From Candidatus Bathyarchaeota archaeon (lineage in GTDB: Archaea > Thermoproteota > Bathyarchaeia > 40CM-2-53-6 > DTGE01), in assembly GCA_018396725.1 (NCBI GenBank), contig JAGTRC010000006.1:22958-86957 (forward strand): a stretch of 64,000 nt of DNA, in the 5' to 3' direction. Below the pieces are notes generated by a model. The model saw nothing but the letters and a program-made list of their open reading frames with translations, did not search any database and was not told the origin of the DNA. Of this stretch, positions 24,962 to 33,852 are shown piece after piece (position 1 is the stretch's first letter; the number at the start of each line of letters is the position of its first letter). The translations under genes were made by a program, and so were the position numbers.

Positions 24962-26141
24962 GATCCCTGTGGGCCCTCAGCATCCAGCTTTGAAGGAGCC
25001 TGAATGCTTCACCTTCACCCTGGATGGGGAGTACGTGGTGGGGGTGGAGGCCCGCATAGGCTACATGCATAAGGGCGTGGAGAAACTGATGGAATCCAAG
25101 AATTATATTCAGAATATACCCCTAGTGGAGCGGATATGCGGGATATGCAACGTAGCCCACACGTTATGCTACTGCCAGAACGTGGAATACCTCTACGAGA
25201 GGGAGATACCCCGCAGGGCCGAGTATATACGCGTGATAGTAGAGGAGTTGAACAGGATCCACAGCCACCTGTTATGGATCGGCATAGCGGCCCATGAGAT
25301 CGGGTTCGACACCCTCTTCATGTACCTGTGGAGGGACAGGGAGGTGGTCATGGACCTCATAGAGCTCCTCACCGGGAACAGGGTCTCCACCGCGCATAAC
25401 ACGATAGGCGGTGTCAGGAGGGACATAGACGGGAGCATGGAACATAAGCTGAGGAAGGGCTTAGACATACTCGAGGAGCGCACCAAATACTATAAGAGGA
25501 TAGCTTTGGAGGAGCCCACCCTCCTGGTGAGGCTTAAGGGCGTAGGGGTGTTAACTCCTCAGGAGGCCGTTAAATGGAGCGCTGTAGGCCCGACCCTGAG
25601 GGCCTCAGGGATAAAATCCGATGTGAGGGCGGACGACCCATACGCGGCCCACGACGAGGTACCCTTCAACGTCATAACCTACGATACATGCGACGTCTTC
25701 GGGCGCCTAATAGTCAGGGCCGACGAGACCCTGGAATCCATAGAGATGATACGCTACTGCCTGGACCATATGCCCGGCGGCCCCATAAGGATAAGGCTTC
25801 CAAACACTCCGCCGGTGGGCGAGTCCGTGAGCCGCGTCGAGGCCCCAAGGGGGGAGGACATCCACTACGTGAGATCCAACGGGACGGATAAGCCTGCCAG
25901 GTACAAGGTGAGGGCGCCGACCCTGGGGAACATCGCCTCGCTGGTGGAGATGCTTACCTCCAAGGGAGACTACCTCGTCCACATAGCGGATATACCCGTG
26001 GTGTTGGCGGGCATAGATCCATGCATGTGCTGCATGGACAGGACAACCCGGTTCGTGGATCCCGCCAAGGGTAAGGGATGGACGTGGACCTGGGATCAGC
26101 TGAAGGCGTACTCGAGAAAAGTCTGGGAGGAACGCGGATAG
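24951..26141 (+). CDS. [NiFe]-hydrogenase large subunit / NuoD-like (EchE/MbhL type)
   Basis: The 396-residue protein has both nickel-binding cysteine pairs: RICGICNVAH (N-terminal) and DPCMCCMDR (C-terminal). It is therefore a genuine hydrogenase subunit rather than NuoD, which lacks them. IPVGPQHPALKEPE at the N-terminus is typical of group 4. About 35 residues follow the C-terminal pair without a recognisable protease-cleaved tail. It oxidises H2 or reduces protons with the overlapping small subunit. The start is TTG at 24951. Confidence 0.92.
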   Translation: MSLKIPVGPQHPALKEPECFTFTLDGEYVVGVEARIGYMHKGVEKLMESKNYIQNIPLVERICGICNVAHTLCYCQNVEYLYEREIPRRAEYIRVIVEELNRIHSHLLWIGIAAHEIGFDTLFMYLWRDREVVMDLIELLTGNRVSTAHNTIGGVRRDIDGSMEHKLRKGLDILEERTKYYKRIALEEPTLLVRLKGVGVLTPQEAVKWSAVGPTLRASGIKSDVRADDPYAAHDEVPFNVITYDTCDVFGRLIVRADETLESIEMIRYCLDHMPGGPIRIRLPNTPPVGESVSRVEAPRGEDIHYVRSNGTDKPARYKVRAPTLGNIASLVEMLTSKGDYLVHIADIPVVLAGIDPCMCCMDRTTRFVDPAKGKGWTWTWDQLKAYSRKVWEERG

Positions 26142-26213
26142 AAGACGGATCGAAGGTTTAACCGGGCAAATGAATTATTTATGATGAGATGATGAGGGAG
26201 GAGGGGATGCAGG

Positions 26214-26552
26214 TTGGCTATGAGCCCTGAAGCCTTGAAGCACCTGCTAAAAAAGAGGGCTACAATATTATATCCCTACAGGGAGAGGGAGAGGGTTCAC
26301 TTACCCGATGGGTTCAGGGGGGAGCTGGCTTTCCACAGGGGGAGGTGCATAGGGTGCGCCCTATGCTACAGGGTATGTCCCTCGGAGACCATAGAGATGG
26401 GCGAGGATGAGAAGGGGCGGAGGCCGGTCTTCTACCTGGATAGATGCACGAGATGCCAGCAGTGCGAGGAGATATGCCCGACCCACGCGATAGAGTTGAC
26501 CAAGGACTTCGAGACCGTGGGCTTTGATAGAAGCGAGAAGATAATAAAGTAG
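26214..26552 (+). CDS. Two-[4Fe-4S] ferredoxin subunit (EchF/MbhN/NuoI-like)
   Basis: The 112-residue protein has two 4Fe-4S motifs, CIGCALCYRVCP and CTRCQQCEEICP, in the spacing of NuoI-like electron-transfer subunits. It would pass electrons between ferredoxin and the small subunit. It completes a small-large-ferredoxin trio. The start is TTG at 26214, after an A+T-rich stretch (TTATTTATGATG) that may be its own promoter. Confidence 0.9.
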   Translation: MAMSPEALKHLLKKRATILYPYRERERVHLPDGFRGELAFHRGRCIGCALCYRVCPSETIEMGEDEKGRRPVFYLDRCTRCQQCEEICPTHAIELTKDFETVGFDRSEKIIK

Positions 26553-26598
26553 GATGAAATAAATGGGTGAAAGATACTGGCTGGGTATGGAGGAGAGT

Positions 26599-27696
26599 CT
26601 ACATCTCCGCTGGGATTGAGACCCTTAGGTAGGGGGCTTCCCTACCCCTCTTCTTAATGGATAGTTTAACGGTCTGGGGCAGCTCCTTCTCCAAGTCCTC
26701 TATGAGTTTATATTCGAGTAGGCCGTTCCTACATATCTCCCCTATCAGGTTATCTCCTAACTCGGAGCGCGTGATTACTATGCACCATCCGTTGGGGGCG
26801 TCGACTGCGCCCACCGATATGTCGGCTAGTTCGCCTGTGAAGTCTTGGCATCTGCTGCATCCCTGGATCAGGTATGGCTCCAGCTCCTTCACGGGGGTTT
26901 CCGGGCCCTCCCGCCGCTCCCCTCCAGCTTCAACGTATACCTTGAGTTTCCCCTTCTTTATGTCCAGCTTCCCTATCTGGCTGGGGTTCATGTTTAGCTT
27001 ACCCTCAACGTGGCTGGCTAAACCTTTGTGATGGAAGCTGTCCATGCAGAACAATCCTATGGTCAGGGAGACGCGCTCCCCTCTCTTCCTGTTCCCTTTA
27101 GGGGAAAAGGTCATTCTCCTTATCCCTTGGATTTGGCATGGCAGGCCTACGAATCCTACCTTGGCGTTGGGGTAGCCTAGTTCAGCGTCCCCCAAGGGGC
27201 CCACGGATCCGCCTGGGGAGTATCTCGAGCCTGCAGCCGATAGGATCTCCTCCCTCTTGGAGGCCAGTATGGGGACGGGCTTCAAGGGGTTCCCGGGATC
27301 GGGGGCCGTGACGGCAGCCACGTCTATCAAGCCCTCCTCGAGCGCATAGATCAGTATGGTGGATGCCACTCCTCCATCCTGAGCCACCTTCAGGATCTCC
27401 TCGTCTCTGCTACGCGCCATATAGGCCTTCTTCACGATACCCAGGGGCTCATCGGGCCTCCTACTCCTCCCGAAGATCCTCTCCTCATACTCGTTGAGCG
27501 GGAGCTCCACCCTGGGACAACTGTAGTAGCACAGTTCGCATAGTACGCAGATGCCCTTGATGGTGGGCTTCTCATCCTCCGCGTAATGCAGGATGTTTAC
27601 GGGGCATGACGCTATGCAGGTCCCGCAGTACATGCATAGGCCCGTCCTTATAACCTCGGCCGTCAATGACCCGAATATCTTGGGGGGTTTAGACAA
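26599..27696 (-). CDS. F420 hydrogenase/dehydrogenase beta subunit-like protein (FrhB family)
   Basis: The 365-residue protein starts with two ferredoxin motifs (CMYCGTCIASCP, CVLCELCYYSCP) followed by FrhB N- and C-domains: AQDGGVASTILIYALEEG, FVGLPCQIQGIRR and QGCSRCQDFTGELADISVG. FrhB proteins use FAD and Fe-S clusters to exchange electrons with F420 or related acceptors. It is convergent with the hydrogenase trio, so a functional link is plausible but not shown by an operon. Confidence 0.9.
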   Translation of the reverse strand: MSKPPKIFGSLTAEVIRTGLCMYCGTCIASCPVNILHYAEDEKPTIKGICVLCELCYYSCPRVELPLNEYEERIFGRSRRPDEPLGIVKKAYMARSRDEEILKVAQDGGVASTILIYALEEGLIDVAAVTAPDPGNPLKPVPILASKREEILSAAGSRYSPGGSVGPLGDAELGYPNAKVGFVGLPCQIQGIRRMTFSPKGNRKRGERVSLTIGLFCMDSFHHKGLASHVEGKLNMNPSQIGKLDIKKGKLKVYVEAGGERREGPETPVKELEPYLIQGCSRCQDFTGELADISVGAVDAPNGWCIVITRSELGDNLIGEICRNGLLEYKLIEDLEKELPQTVKLSIKKRGREAPYLRVSIPAEM

Positions 27697-27735
27697 CTCC
27701 CATTCACCCTCGGCTAAACGTTAGAGTGAGAGTAT

Positions 27736-27745
27736 CTTTAAATAC
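27736..27745 (-). promoter_or_regulatory. TATA box of the FrhB-like gene
   Basis: GTATTTAAAG on the minus strand, about 40 bases before the ATG at 27696. The spacer beyond it (27746-28105) shows no supported gene; a 65-codon plus-strand frame there has no motif. Confidence 0.5.
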
Positions 27746-28105
27746 TTTGAGCAGTCTCATCAAGGGTTCCTTCTCTCCTCTGGGCCGGCCCGGCAATATC
27801 CGCCTATGCGGTGAGCCTCACGGCGACCCTAAATACCAATTTTAGAATATTTAAGTTTTATCGCAGGATCGGAGCAGACATCGACGTTGGAGGTTACAAG
27901 TCGAAAAGGCTGCTCGGGAATGTTCCAGCCCCCACGGCTGGGAAACGGCTGAGGGAGACGCTTTTGAGGGCTTTGAGGGCTTGCCCATGCGACCTCTCCA
28001 TGACTTGAGCTCGATGCCTTAAGGATCCCGGAGGGACAAAGATGAAATAGTTAGGAAAGTAAATTTCGGTTCAAAGGTGGAACTTCATTATTATATGGCT
28101 GGAAT

Positions 28106-28579
28106 TCATGATTTTCCCGGGGCGTCCGCCAAGTCTTTGATGCATAAGATCTCGGTCACTCCCCCTCCTTTCCGCTTCAGCTCATCGTCGGCGGTCACGA
28201 GCTTGGCACCCATCCTCCTGGATACATGGAGGTAAACTGAATCGTATACGGTTAGCTTGGTGGTGTCGGCTATCTCCAAGATTTCAGGGAGCTCGCTCCA
28301 GCCCGTCGCTTGGATGTTGACGCCTAGACGCCCCATCGCCTTTAGGGCTTCAGCTCCATCCGCTGGTTTCAAGATGCGGGTCAATGCGGCTTTCCACATG
28401 ACGGAGGCCAATTCGTAGAGGAGTAGGATCGGCGCGTGGGCTTCCACCTCTCCACGCGCTATCTTATCCCTTAAGGTTTTAGCCTCTTCGTCCCAAGGTT
28501 CTCCAGGGATGGCCCATTTAGCTGCCACGCTGGCGTCGACGACTACTTTAGGCTTCTCTCCCTGTCCTCCCTCATCCAT
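28106..28579 (-). CDS. vapC: VapC toxin, PIN-domain ribonuclease
   Basis: The 157-residue PIN protein is intact: VVVDASVAAKWAIPGEPWDE (first acidic residue), LLYELASVMWKAA, LTVYDSVYLHVSRR and LVTADDELKRKG, giving the four conserved acids. Substrates of such toxins are usually tRNA or rRNA. It overlaps vapB by 37 bases; the true start may be a little downstream of the first ATG. Confidence 0.9.
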   Translation of the reverse strand: MDEGGQGEKPKVVVDASVAAKWAIPGEPWDEEAKTLRDKIARGEVEAHAPILLLYELASVMWKAALTRILKPADGAEALKAMGRLGVNIQATGWSELPEILEIADTTKLTVYDSVYLHVSRRMGAKLVTADDELKRKGGGVTEILCIKDLADAPGKS

Positions 28580-28779
28580 TTCACAAGCTCCTCCGTGGGC
28601 AATTCGCCAGCCCTTTCCCGAATCTCATCTAGGAGAGTGACCGCCTCCCTAGCCATCTCCGCTCTAATTTTAGCTTCTATAGCTCCCCTAAGGTATTCGC
28701 TCCAGCTCACGTTAACCTTCTTCATTAATTTCACCGTTTCCTCTGGAACCTTAACCGATACGTTAACAAGCTTACCCAA
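28543..28779 (-). CDS. vapB: VapB antitoxin, ribbon-helix-helix type
   Basis: The 78-residue protein begins VNVSVKVPEETVKLMKKVNV, a ribbon-helix-helix strand and helix, then WSEYLRGAIEAKIR and an acidic C-terminal tail that overlaps vapC. It should repress its own promoter; a perfect 20-bp palindrome lies 16 bases upstream of its ATG. Confidence 0.88.
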   Translation of the reverse strand: MGKLVNVSVKVPEETVKLMKKVNVSWSEYLRGAIEAKIRAEMAREAVTLLDEIRERAGELPTEELVKWMREDRERSLK

Positions 28780-28794
28780 TTAGCTCACCATTAT

Positions 28795-28814
28795 GTAATC
28801 TCATATGAGATTAC
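28795..28814. promoter_or_regulatory. 20-bp perfect palindromic operator of vapBC
   Basis: GTAATCTCATATGAGATTAC is its own reverse complement over all 20 bases. It lies between the vapB ATG (28779) and a TATA box (TTTTATATGG on the minus strand, 28814-28823), exactly where a bound antitoxin would block RNA polymerase. Confidence 0.75.
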
Positions 28815-28823
28815 CATATAAAA
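28814..28823 (-). promoter_or_regulatory. TATA box of vapBC
   Basis: TTTTATATGG on the minus strand, about 35 bases before the vapB start and abutting the operator palindrome. Confidence 0.6.
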
Positions 28824-29059
28824 GTTGTGAGGGCGCCGGCTCTCGAGTCAAGCGCCTTTAACGGCGGCCTTCGACCAACCGTAGCGGGCTTCAATCCCCA
28901 AGACCGACGGATGGCAGGATCACGCAACCACCCCCTTTAACTTAGCGAGCTGTTGAGCGAGGGGAGAGCAGAGGGGTGCAGAATCATCCAACGAAGCAGA
29001 TGAAGGGAAAAACTATTTAGCCAACTCTTATTATATCAGTTACTCGACGGTGGCAATGG

Positions 29060-29575
29060 TTGAGGCCCTGGAAGGGGCGCGGCGTCTTAGAGGCAAGCTT
29101 GGCGGCGGTCTTCACAGCCCTCGTCGCGGCCACGACCATAGCCGTAAGGATACCTGTGCCGGCTACGGGCGGATACATAAACGTAGGGGATGCCGTCATA
29201 TTTGCGGCGGCCCTCTCCATGGGCTGGCTCGTAGGCGGGGCTGCTGGGGGCATAGGATCCGCGATAGCCGACATGGTGGGATACCCGGTCTTCGCCCCCT
29301 TCACCCTAGTCATAAAGGGCCTGGAGGGATTGGTGGCCGGGTGGATAGCCGACGGCACCGGCACGAGGAGGGACCTGATCGCCTGGGGCTCAGGCTCCGC
29401 GATAATGGTGGCCGGATACTTCCTCTCGGAGGCCTACCTGATGAGGCTCGGCGTAGCGGCAGCCCTGGTTGAGGTGCCGGGGAACATCGCGCAGATAGCG
29501 TTTGGAGGCCTAGTAGGGATACCGGTGGCACGGGTGATCAGGCGGAGGATCCTAGACGTAATATTTAAAAAATAA
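29060..29575 (+). CDS. ECF transporter S component (riboflavin-type family)
   Basis: The 171-residue protein has five to six hydrophobic segments. Its family-typical segments are VRIPVPATGGYINVGDA, then GGAAGGIGSAIADMVGYPVF and FTLVIKGLEGLVAGWI, which match PF07155-type S components for vitamin uptake. No energizing EcfA/EcfT genes are in the window, so it would use shared modules. The substrate is not certain. The start is TTG at 29060 with a TATA-like CTTATTATAT at 29028-29036. Confidence 0.82.
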   Translation: MRPWKGRGVLEASLAAVFTALVAATTIAVRIPVPATGGYINVGDAVIFAAALSMGWLVGGAAGGIGSAIADMVGYPVFAPFTLVIKGLEGLVAGWIADGTGTRRDLIAWGSGSAIMVAGYFLSEAYLMRLGVAAALVEVPGNIAQIAFGGLVGIPVARVIRRRILDVIFKK

Positions 29576-29808
29576 GATATTGCACGCACCGGCACAAGCA
29601 TTTACCGGCGCTGCAAGCCTTTGAAGGGGGCCGCTGTGCTTCTAAGCATGGCGAAGGGAAGCTGGAGAATGTGGAAAGCTTCATGTCCCAGAGCCTGCAG
29701 CACCCAAAGATAGGCGTTTCAAGCTTTCCCCCCAGAGCCCCCAAGTTTAGCACTTAACCTCTCAAGCGGCATGCAGGCTAAACCATTCTTTGCAGATATC
29801 TCCTCACC

Positions 29809-30603
29809 TCATCCTGTAGCTTGAGTATCGTCTCCACTATTCTCTTCGCCTCTAACCATTAACTTCTGGTAATCGACTTCCCTGTATCTATGGACTAGGG
29901 TGTGTCTAGTAGGAATTAATTCAAGCAAGTTTTCAGCGGTTTCCATGCTGATAACGCCCTTCCCCTTGCTGATTTCAACGTAATCCTTATAATATTCGGC
30001 TACTCCAAGGTTCAAACCTAATATTACATGCCTGAGCAGATCTATGGCCCCCTCTATCGACGTTTGCATAGTCCTTTCAAAGGCCTTTCTCAGGTTCTTA
30101 TCGAGCCTCACCCTTTCTGGATCCTTTTTCAGAAACTCCTTGAGGTCTTCTGTATCCTCCGATAATTGCGTGAGAATTCTTTTTAGCAGGGATTCATCTA
30201 AAGGGTTGCCCTTAAGCCAAGCTCGGAAGCTTTCCCTCTCATTTTCAAGTAGATCCACGGTTTCAGGCTCTATCTCCCTCATTAGCTCCTTCCCGTACAT
30301 TCCCCTGTCGAGAAGCCTCACTCCACGACTCAAGACCTTCAGCTTAAGGATCTGGCCTGCATCCTCCAAGTTTAACACTGAAAACTTCTCCTCCGGGATG
30401 CCCAGAACCCTTGAGAGCTCCGCCGTAAGGTATGGTATTACCCTGCTCTCCCCGGTCAAGACAGCCATGTCAAGGTCGCTAGCGGGCATAGCCCTATCCT
30501 CACAATAGCTGCCAAACAGACAGGCAAACTTGATCTCACCAAACTTGGCCAGCACTTCCCTAAGCATCTGAATGAATGTCTCCCTTTTCTTGGCGGCCTC
30601 CAA
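29809..30603 (-). CDS. Single-chain MntA-HepT fusion (nucleotidyltransferase antitoxin + HEPN toxin)
   Basis: The 264-residue protein carries an MNT domain (LFGSYCEDRAMPASDLDMAVL, residues about 29-49: the G-S-x(10)-D-x-D active site) and a C-terminal DUF86-type HEPN domain with RHTLVHRY (R-x4-H-x-Y), the RNase motif that MntA adenylylates. The two are normally separate genes. After YQKLMV the frame runs into unrelated codons and stops at 29809. One base over, EAKRIVETILKLQDEVRRYL continues to TAG at 29778, which looks like the original C-terminus. So either the tail is frameshifted or the base count near 29850 is wrong. The linker between the domains is about 60 residues and helical. Confidence 0.8.
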   Translation of the reverse strand: MEAAKKRETFIQMLREVLAKFGEIKFACLFGSYCEDRAMPASDLDMAVLTGESRVIPYLTAELSRVLGIPEEKFSVLNLEDAGQILKLKVLSRGVRLLDRGMYGKELMREIEPETVDLLENERESFRAWLKGNPLDESLLKRILTQLSEDTEDLKEFLKKDPERVRLDKNLRKAFERTMQTSIEGAIDLLRHVILGLNLGVAEYYKDYVEISKGKGVISMETAENLLELIPTRHTLVHRYREVDYQKLMVRGEENSGDDTQATG

Positions 30604-30868
30604 CTTTCTTCAAAACTAAACTAAAACCGAACACCCTTAAAAACATAAACTTCTAACAATTAATGGGCAGGTGGCCCCTCGCAATTCATATTGGTTCCCC
30701 TCGGAAAAGTGAAAATTTTTGCTTTACGACTTAACTATCCAGGATGCGTAAATGCTTAAACGAGTATGCAAGCGGGGTTATCCCCTCCATGAAAATCCAT
30801 TCATGAAGGGATTTCAAGCCCTGTTCGGCTTTCAGGGTCCAGCTCGAAATTGCGGCGGGCCCGGCGGG

Positions 30869-31903
30869 TTAAACTCGCGCCGCCGCGTGCCCCCCTCCCT
30901 TGGGGGATATCCTCCACAGCTCATCCATCTCGGGCCTCGCGAGATCCAGCTCCTCACCGTTTAACGCGATGATCCTGCGGTGGCTGGGGTCCTCGACGAC
31001 CTCACCTATTATGGATGCGGGCACTCCCATGCCTCCTAGATACTCCACCAAGGGTTCAGCCTTATCCCTATCCGCCGCTATGAGCAGCGCTCCTGAACTT
31101 ATCAGCCTCAGGGGATCCAGATTGAAGGCTTCACATATTATCCTGGTCTCGGGCTTTATCAGGAGCTTATCCTCGTATATTTTAAAGCCGCACCTGGAGG
31201 CGTCCGCCAACTCGTGGAGGCCCCCCGCCACCCCTCCCTCGGTGGGATCGTGCATGGCTTGAACTCCTCCGAAGTCGAAGGCTGCCAACGCCTCCTTTAC
31301 GACGCTGATCATCCTGATATAATCGGATCCTCTACGCCACACTTCTTCTCCGAGGATACTCCTGACCTGCTCCGCCTTGTCGGAGCATATTATGGCGGTG
31401 CCTTCGATGGCGACGCCCTTGGTTAGTATTATCCTCCCGCCCGGCTTGGCGCCGCTGGAGGTCACGTATCTGCCTCCGGCGGCTACGCCCATGCAGAACC
31501 CCACCACCACCGGATGGCTCAGCCCCGGAGTGACCTCGCTATGTCCTCCAACCACGGCTATATCCAGCTCCTCGGCAGCCTCATGGATCTGATGGGATAC
31601 GACGGCTAAGTCTTCGACGCTGCTCCCCTCAGGGAGGAGGATGCAGGAGTGGAACCATCTAGGTCTGACGCCGAGGGTGGATACGTCGTTCGCCGAGATG
31701 TTCACCGCCAACCATCCTATATGGCTTAGGGCTCCACTTATGGGGTCGCATGAGGAGGCGACCAGGGTCTTACCAGCATCAACCACAGCGGCATCCTCCC
31801 CCCTCGCCGGCCCTAGAACCACGTCGTCCCTCTCGGCGCCTAGATACGGATAGACGTAAGCCTCCAATACCTCCGAAGGCACTTTACCGAAAGGCAGCCT
31901 CAT
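30869..31903 (-). CDS. HypE-like / AIR synthase-related protein
   Basis: The protein of about 344 residues has the PurM/HypE/SelD/ThiL fold: GARGED-type start (GPARGEDAAVVDAG), NISANDVSTLGVRPRWF, VVGGHSEVT and MHDPTEGGVAGGLHELAD. HypE of [NiFe]-hydrogenase maturation ends in a cysteine; this protein ends HAAARV without one. It is a HypE-like relative rather than proven HypE. The frame is open to 32029, but the start is placed at ATG 31903 (MRLPFGKVP), where the family begins and GGAGATGGG precedes. Confidence 0.78.
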   Translation of the reverse strand: MRLPFGKVPSEVLEAYVYPYLGAERDDVVLGPARGEDAAVVDAGKTLVASSCDPISGALSHIGWLAVNISANDVSTLGVRPRWFHSCILLPEGSSVEDLAVVSHQIHEAAEELDIAVVGGHSEVTPGLSHPVVVGFCMGVAAGGRYVTSSGAKPGGRIILTKGVAIEGTAIICSDKAEQVRSILGEEVWRRGSDYIRMISVVKEALAAFDFGGVQAMHDPTEGGVAGGLHELADASRCGFKIYEDKLLIKPETRIICEAFNLDPLRLISSGALLIAADRDKAEPLVEYLGGMGVPASIIGEVVEDPSHRRIIALNGEELDLARPEMDELWRISPKGGGHAAARV

Positions 31904-32103
31904 ACCCTTATCCCATCTCCTAATAATTCCTTCCATAGATGGCTTTTTCGCTCCGCCACGCTGGACGCCTCCTTTAACCATAAATAACGCTAAAAATATT
32001 ACTAATGCTTCCGAGAAGCCGAGAAACAAAACCAGGATAGGAGGGCGCGATGCGCCTCTGAGTTGGATCGACCGCGGCTACGGGATGAGGCTTGGGAGGC
32101 AGG

Positions 32104-32111
32104 GTTTAAAT
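32104..32111 (+). promoter_or_regulatory. TATA-like box of the dehydrogenase gene
   Basis: GTTTAAAT lies about 37 bases before ATG 32148. Confidence 0.4.
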
Positions 32112-32147
32112 CTCCCAGGCTCAACCGTCTATTGGGGTTGAAGCTGG

Positions 32148-33170
32148 ATGCGTAAGGTGGCTGTACTCCCCGGCGATGGGATAGGCCCCGAGGTGGTGGA
32201 TGCCGCCCTGAAGGTCCTGGATGCCCTCCAGGAGGTCTATCCGAGCCTCAGGCTAGAGTACGTCTTCGGGGAGGCAGGGCTTAACTGCGTCGAGAGGTAT
32301 GGCACCAACCTGCCCGTTGAGACCATGGAGCTGCTTAAGGGTACTGAGGCCTGCCTGAAGGGGCCCATGACCACCCCTGAGGGGGCTGGATCCCCCGCGA
32401 GCGTAGCCGTCACCATCCGTAAGGCCTTCGATCTCTACGTTAACATGCGGCCCTGCTACAATCTTCCCAAAGTGCCCGCGATCAGGGAGGGTGTGGATCT
32501 GGTGATCCTGAGGGAGAACACCGAGGGCCTCTACGCAGGCTACGAGTTCGAGGTCTCCCCGGGGGTAGGCATGGCGGCCAGGATTATAACGAGCAGAGCC
32601 TCGGAGAGAATAGCGAGATTCGCGTTTAAATTAGCCTTGAGGAGGAGGAGGCACGTGACATGCGTCCATAAAGGAAACATACTGAAGATAACCGATGGGA
32701 TCTTCAAGGACGCCGTGTACCGGGTGGCCCGAGATTACCCCGAGGTGAGGCTCGACGAGGTACATGTGGACGCCATGGCCATGCAGCTGATTAAGAGGCC
32801 TGAAGACTACGATGTAATAGTCACGACGAACATGTTCGGGGACATCCTCTCGGATGAGGCTGCCCAGGTGGTTGGGGGTATAGGCGTGGCCGCCGGGGCG
32901 AACATAGGAGACAGCTACGCCATGTTCGAGCCCATCCACGGATCAGCCCCTAAATACGCCGGAGGGAACAGGGCGAACCCCATAGCCACCATATATGCGG
33001 CGGGCATGATGCTCGATTACCTGGGAGAGACTGAGGCGTATAGGACCCTGGACAGGGCTGTGCGGGAGGTCCTGAAGGAGGGGAAAACCCTAACATACGA
33101 CTTGGGAGGATCCTCCGGGACCCGGGAGATGGCTGAAGCCATAGCCGGCAAAATCCTAAACCTAATATAA
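32148..33170 (+). CDS. Isopropylmalate / homoisocitrate dehydrogenase family
   Basis: The 340-residue NAD(P)-dependent beta-decarboxylating dehydrogenase has [26 protein letters not shown], the catalytic [26 protein letters not shown] and [23 protein letters not shown] is more like the isocitrate/homoisocitrate subgroup than strict LeuB. With the LysW pathway in this window it most likely serves lysine synthesis, possibly also leucine. It converges on the aconitase-type small subunit gene. Confidence 0.88.
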   Translation: MRKVAVLPGDGIGPEVVDAALKVLDALQEVYPSLRLEYVFGEAGLNCVERYGTNLPVETMELLKGTEACLKGPMTTPEGAGSPASVAVTIRKAFDLYVNMRPCYNLPKVPAIREGVDLVILRENTEGLYAGYEFEVSPGVGMAARIITSRASERIARFAFKLALRRRRHVTCVHKGNILKITDGIFKDAVYRVARDYPEVRLDEVHVDAMAMQLIKRPEDYDVIVTTNMFGDILSDEAAQVVGGIGVAAGANIGDSYAMFEPIHGSAPKYAGGNRANPIATIYAAGMMLDYLGETEAYRTLDRAVREVLKEGKTLTYDLGGSSGTREMAEAIAGKILNLI

Positions 33171-33342
33171 TCAGGGAGGCTGGAGTTACATATCTCAGAT
33201 GGAATTACAACGCGTGAAACATACGCATTACATTTTAGACCCCCCACATCGCCCCTCTGCTCCTATTACCTGAGCCTGGATCGCTTAACCTCCTGATAAT
33301 ATAATTAAGGGGAACTCCCCCTATGTTCTACGATTTCGATCC

Positions 33343-33852
33343 CTAGCCCCATGGGAACCTGGCGTATTTTCTATAGTATTTTATGAGGCCTCCCTCCCTT
33401 AGGAGTTCCAGCAGGAAGGGTGGGGGTTTGAGGGCCCTGAACCTCTCTCCGGTGGTTAGGTCTTCTATGGTTCCATCCTCCAGGGATATCTCTATAGTGT
33501 CTCCCTGGTTTATCGATTTGGAGGCTTCGACGCTTTCCAGCACTGGTAGGCCGAGGTTCACGGCGTTGCGGTAGAAGATCCTTGCGAAGCTCGCCGCTAT
33601 GACCGCTGATATTCCGCATCCCATTATGGCGAGGGGTGCCTGTTCCCGGCTGGATCCGCAGCCGAAGTTCTTTCCCGCGACCATCACGTCTCCCTCAACG
33701 ACCTTCTTAGGGAAATCCGGGTCCAATCCCTCCATACAGTGCATACCCAGCTCCTTTGGATCTATGGTTCTAGCCTTATACTTATAGGGGATTATCACAT
33801 CCGTATCTACGTGGTCGCCGAACCTCCACGCCCTACCCCTTATCTTCTCCAA
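33343..33852 (-). CDS. leuD: Homoaconitase / isopropylmalate isomerase small subunit
   Basis: The 169-residue swivel-domain subunit has [19 protein letters not shown] and the [13 protein letters not shown] active-site loop. The substrate-recognition loop after IIP reads YKYKART. Characterised archaeal homoaconitases carry Arg-Thr at the end of this loop (YLRT), whereas isopropylmalate isomerases have hydrophobic residues, so homoaconitate is favoured. The start is TTG at 33852, directly after the TAA of the large subunit gene. Confidence 0.88.
   Translation of the reverse strand: MEKIRGRAWRFGDHVDTDVIIPYKYKARTIDPKELGMHCMEGLDPDFPKKVVEGDVMVAGKNFGCGSSREQAPLAIMGCGISAVIAASFARIFYRNAVNLGLPVLESVEASKSINQGDTIEISLEDGTIEDLTTGERFRALKPPPFLLELLREGGLIKYYRKYARFPWG

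Noticed and set aside
31904..32029. N-terminal extension of the HypE-like protein
   Set aside because: The family begins at MRLPFGK, which has a ribosome-binding site; the hydrophobic extension has no support.
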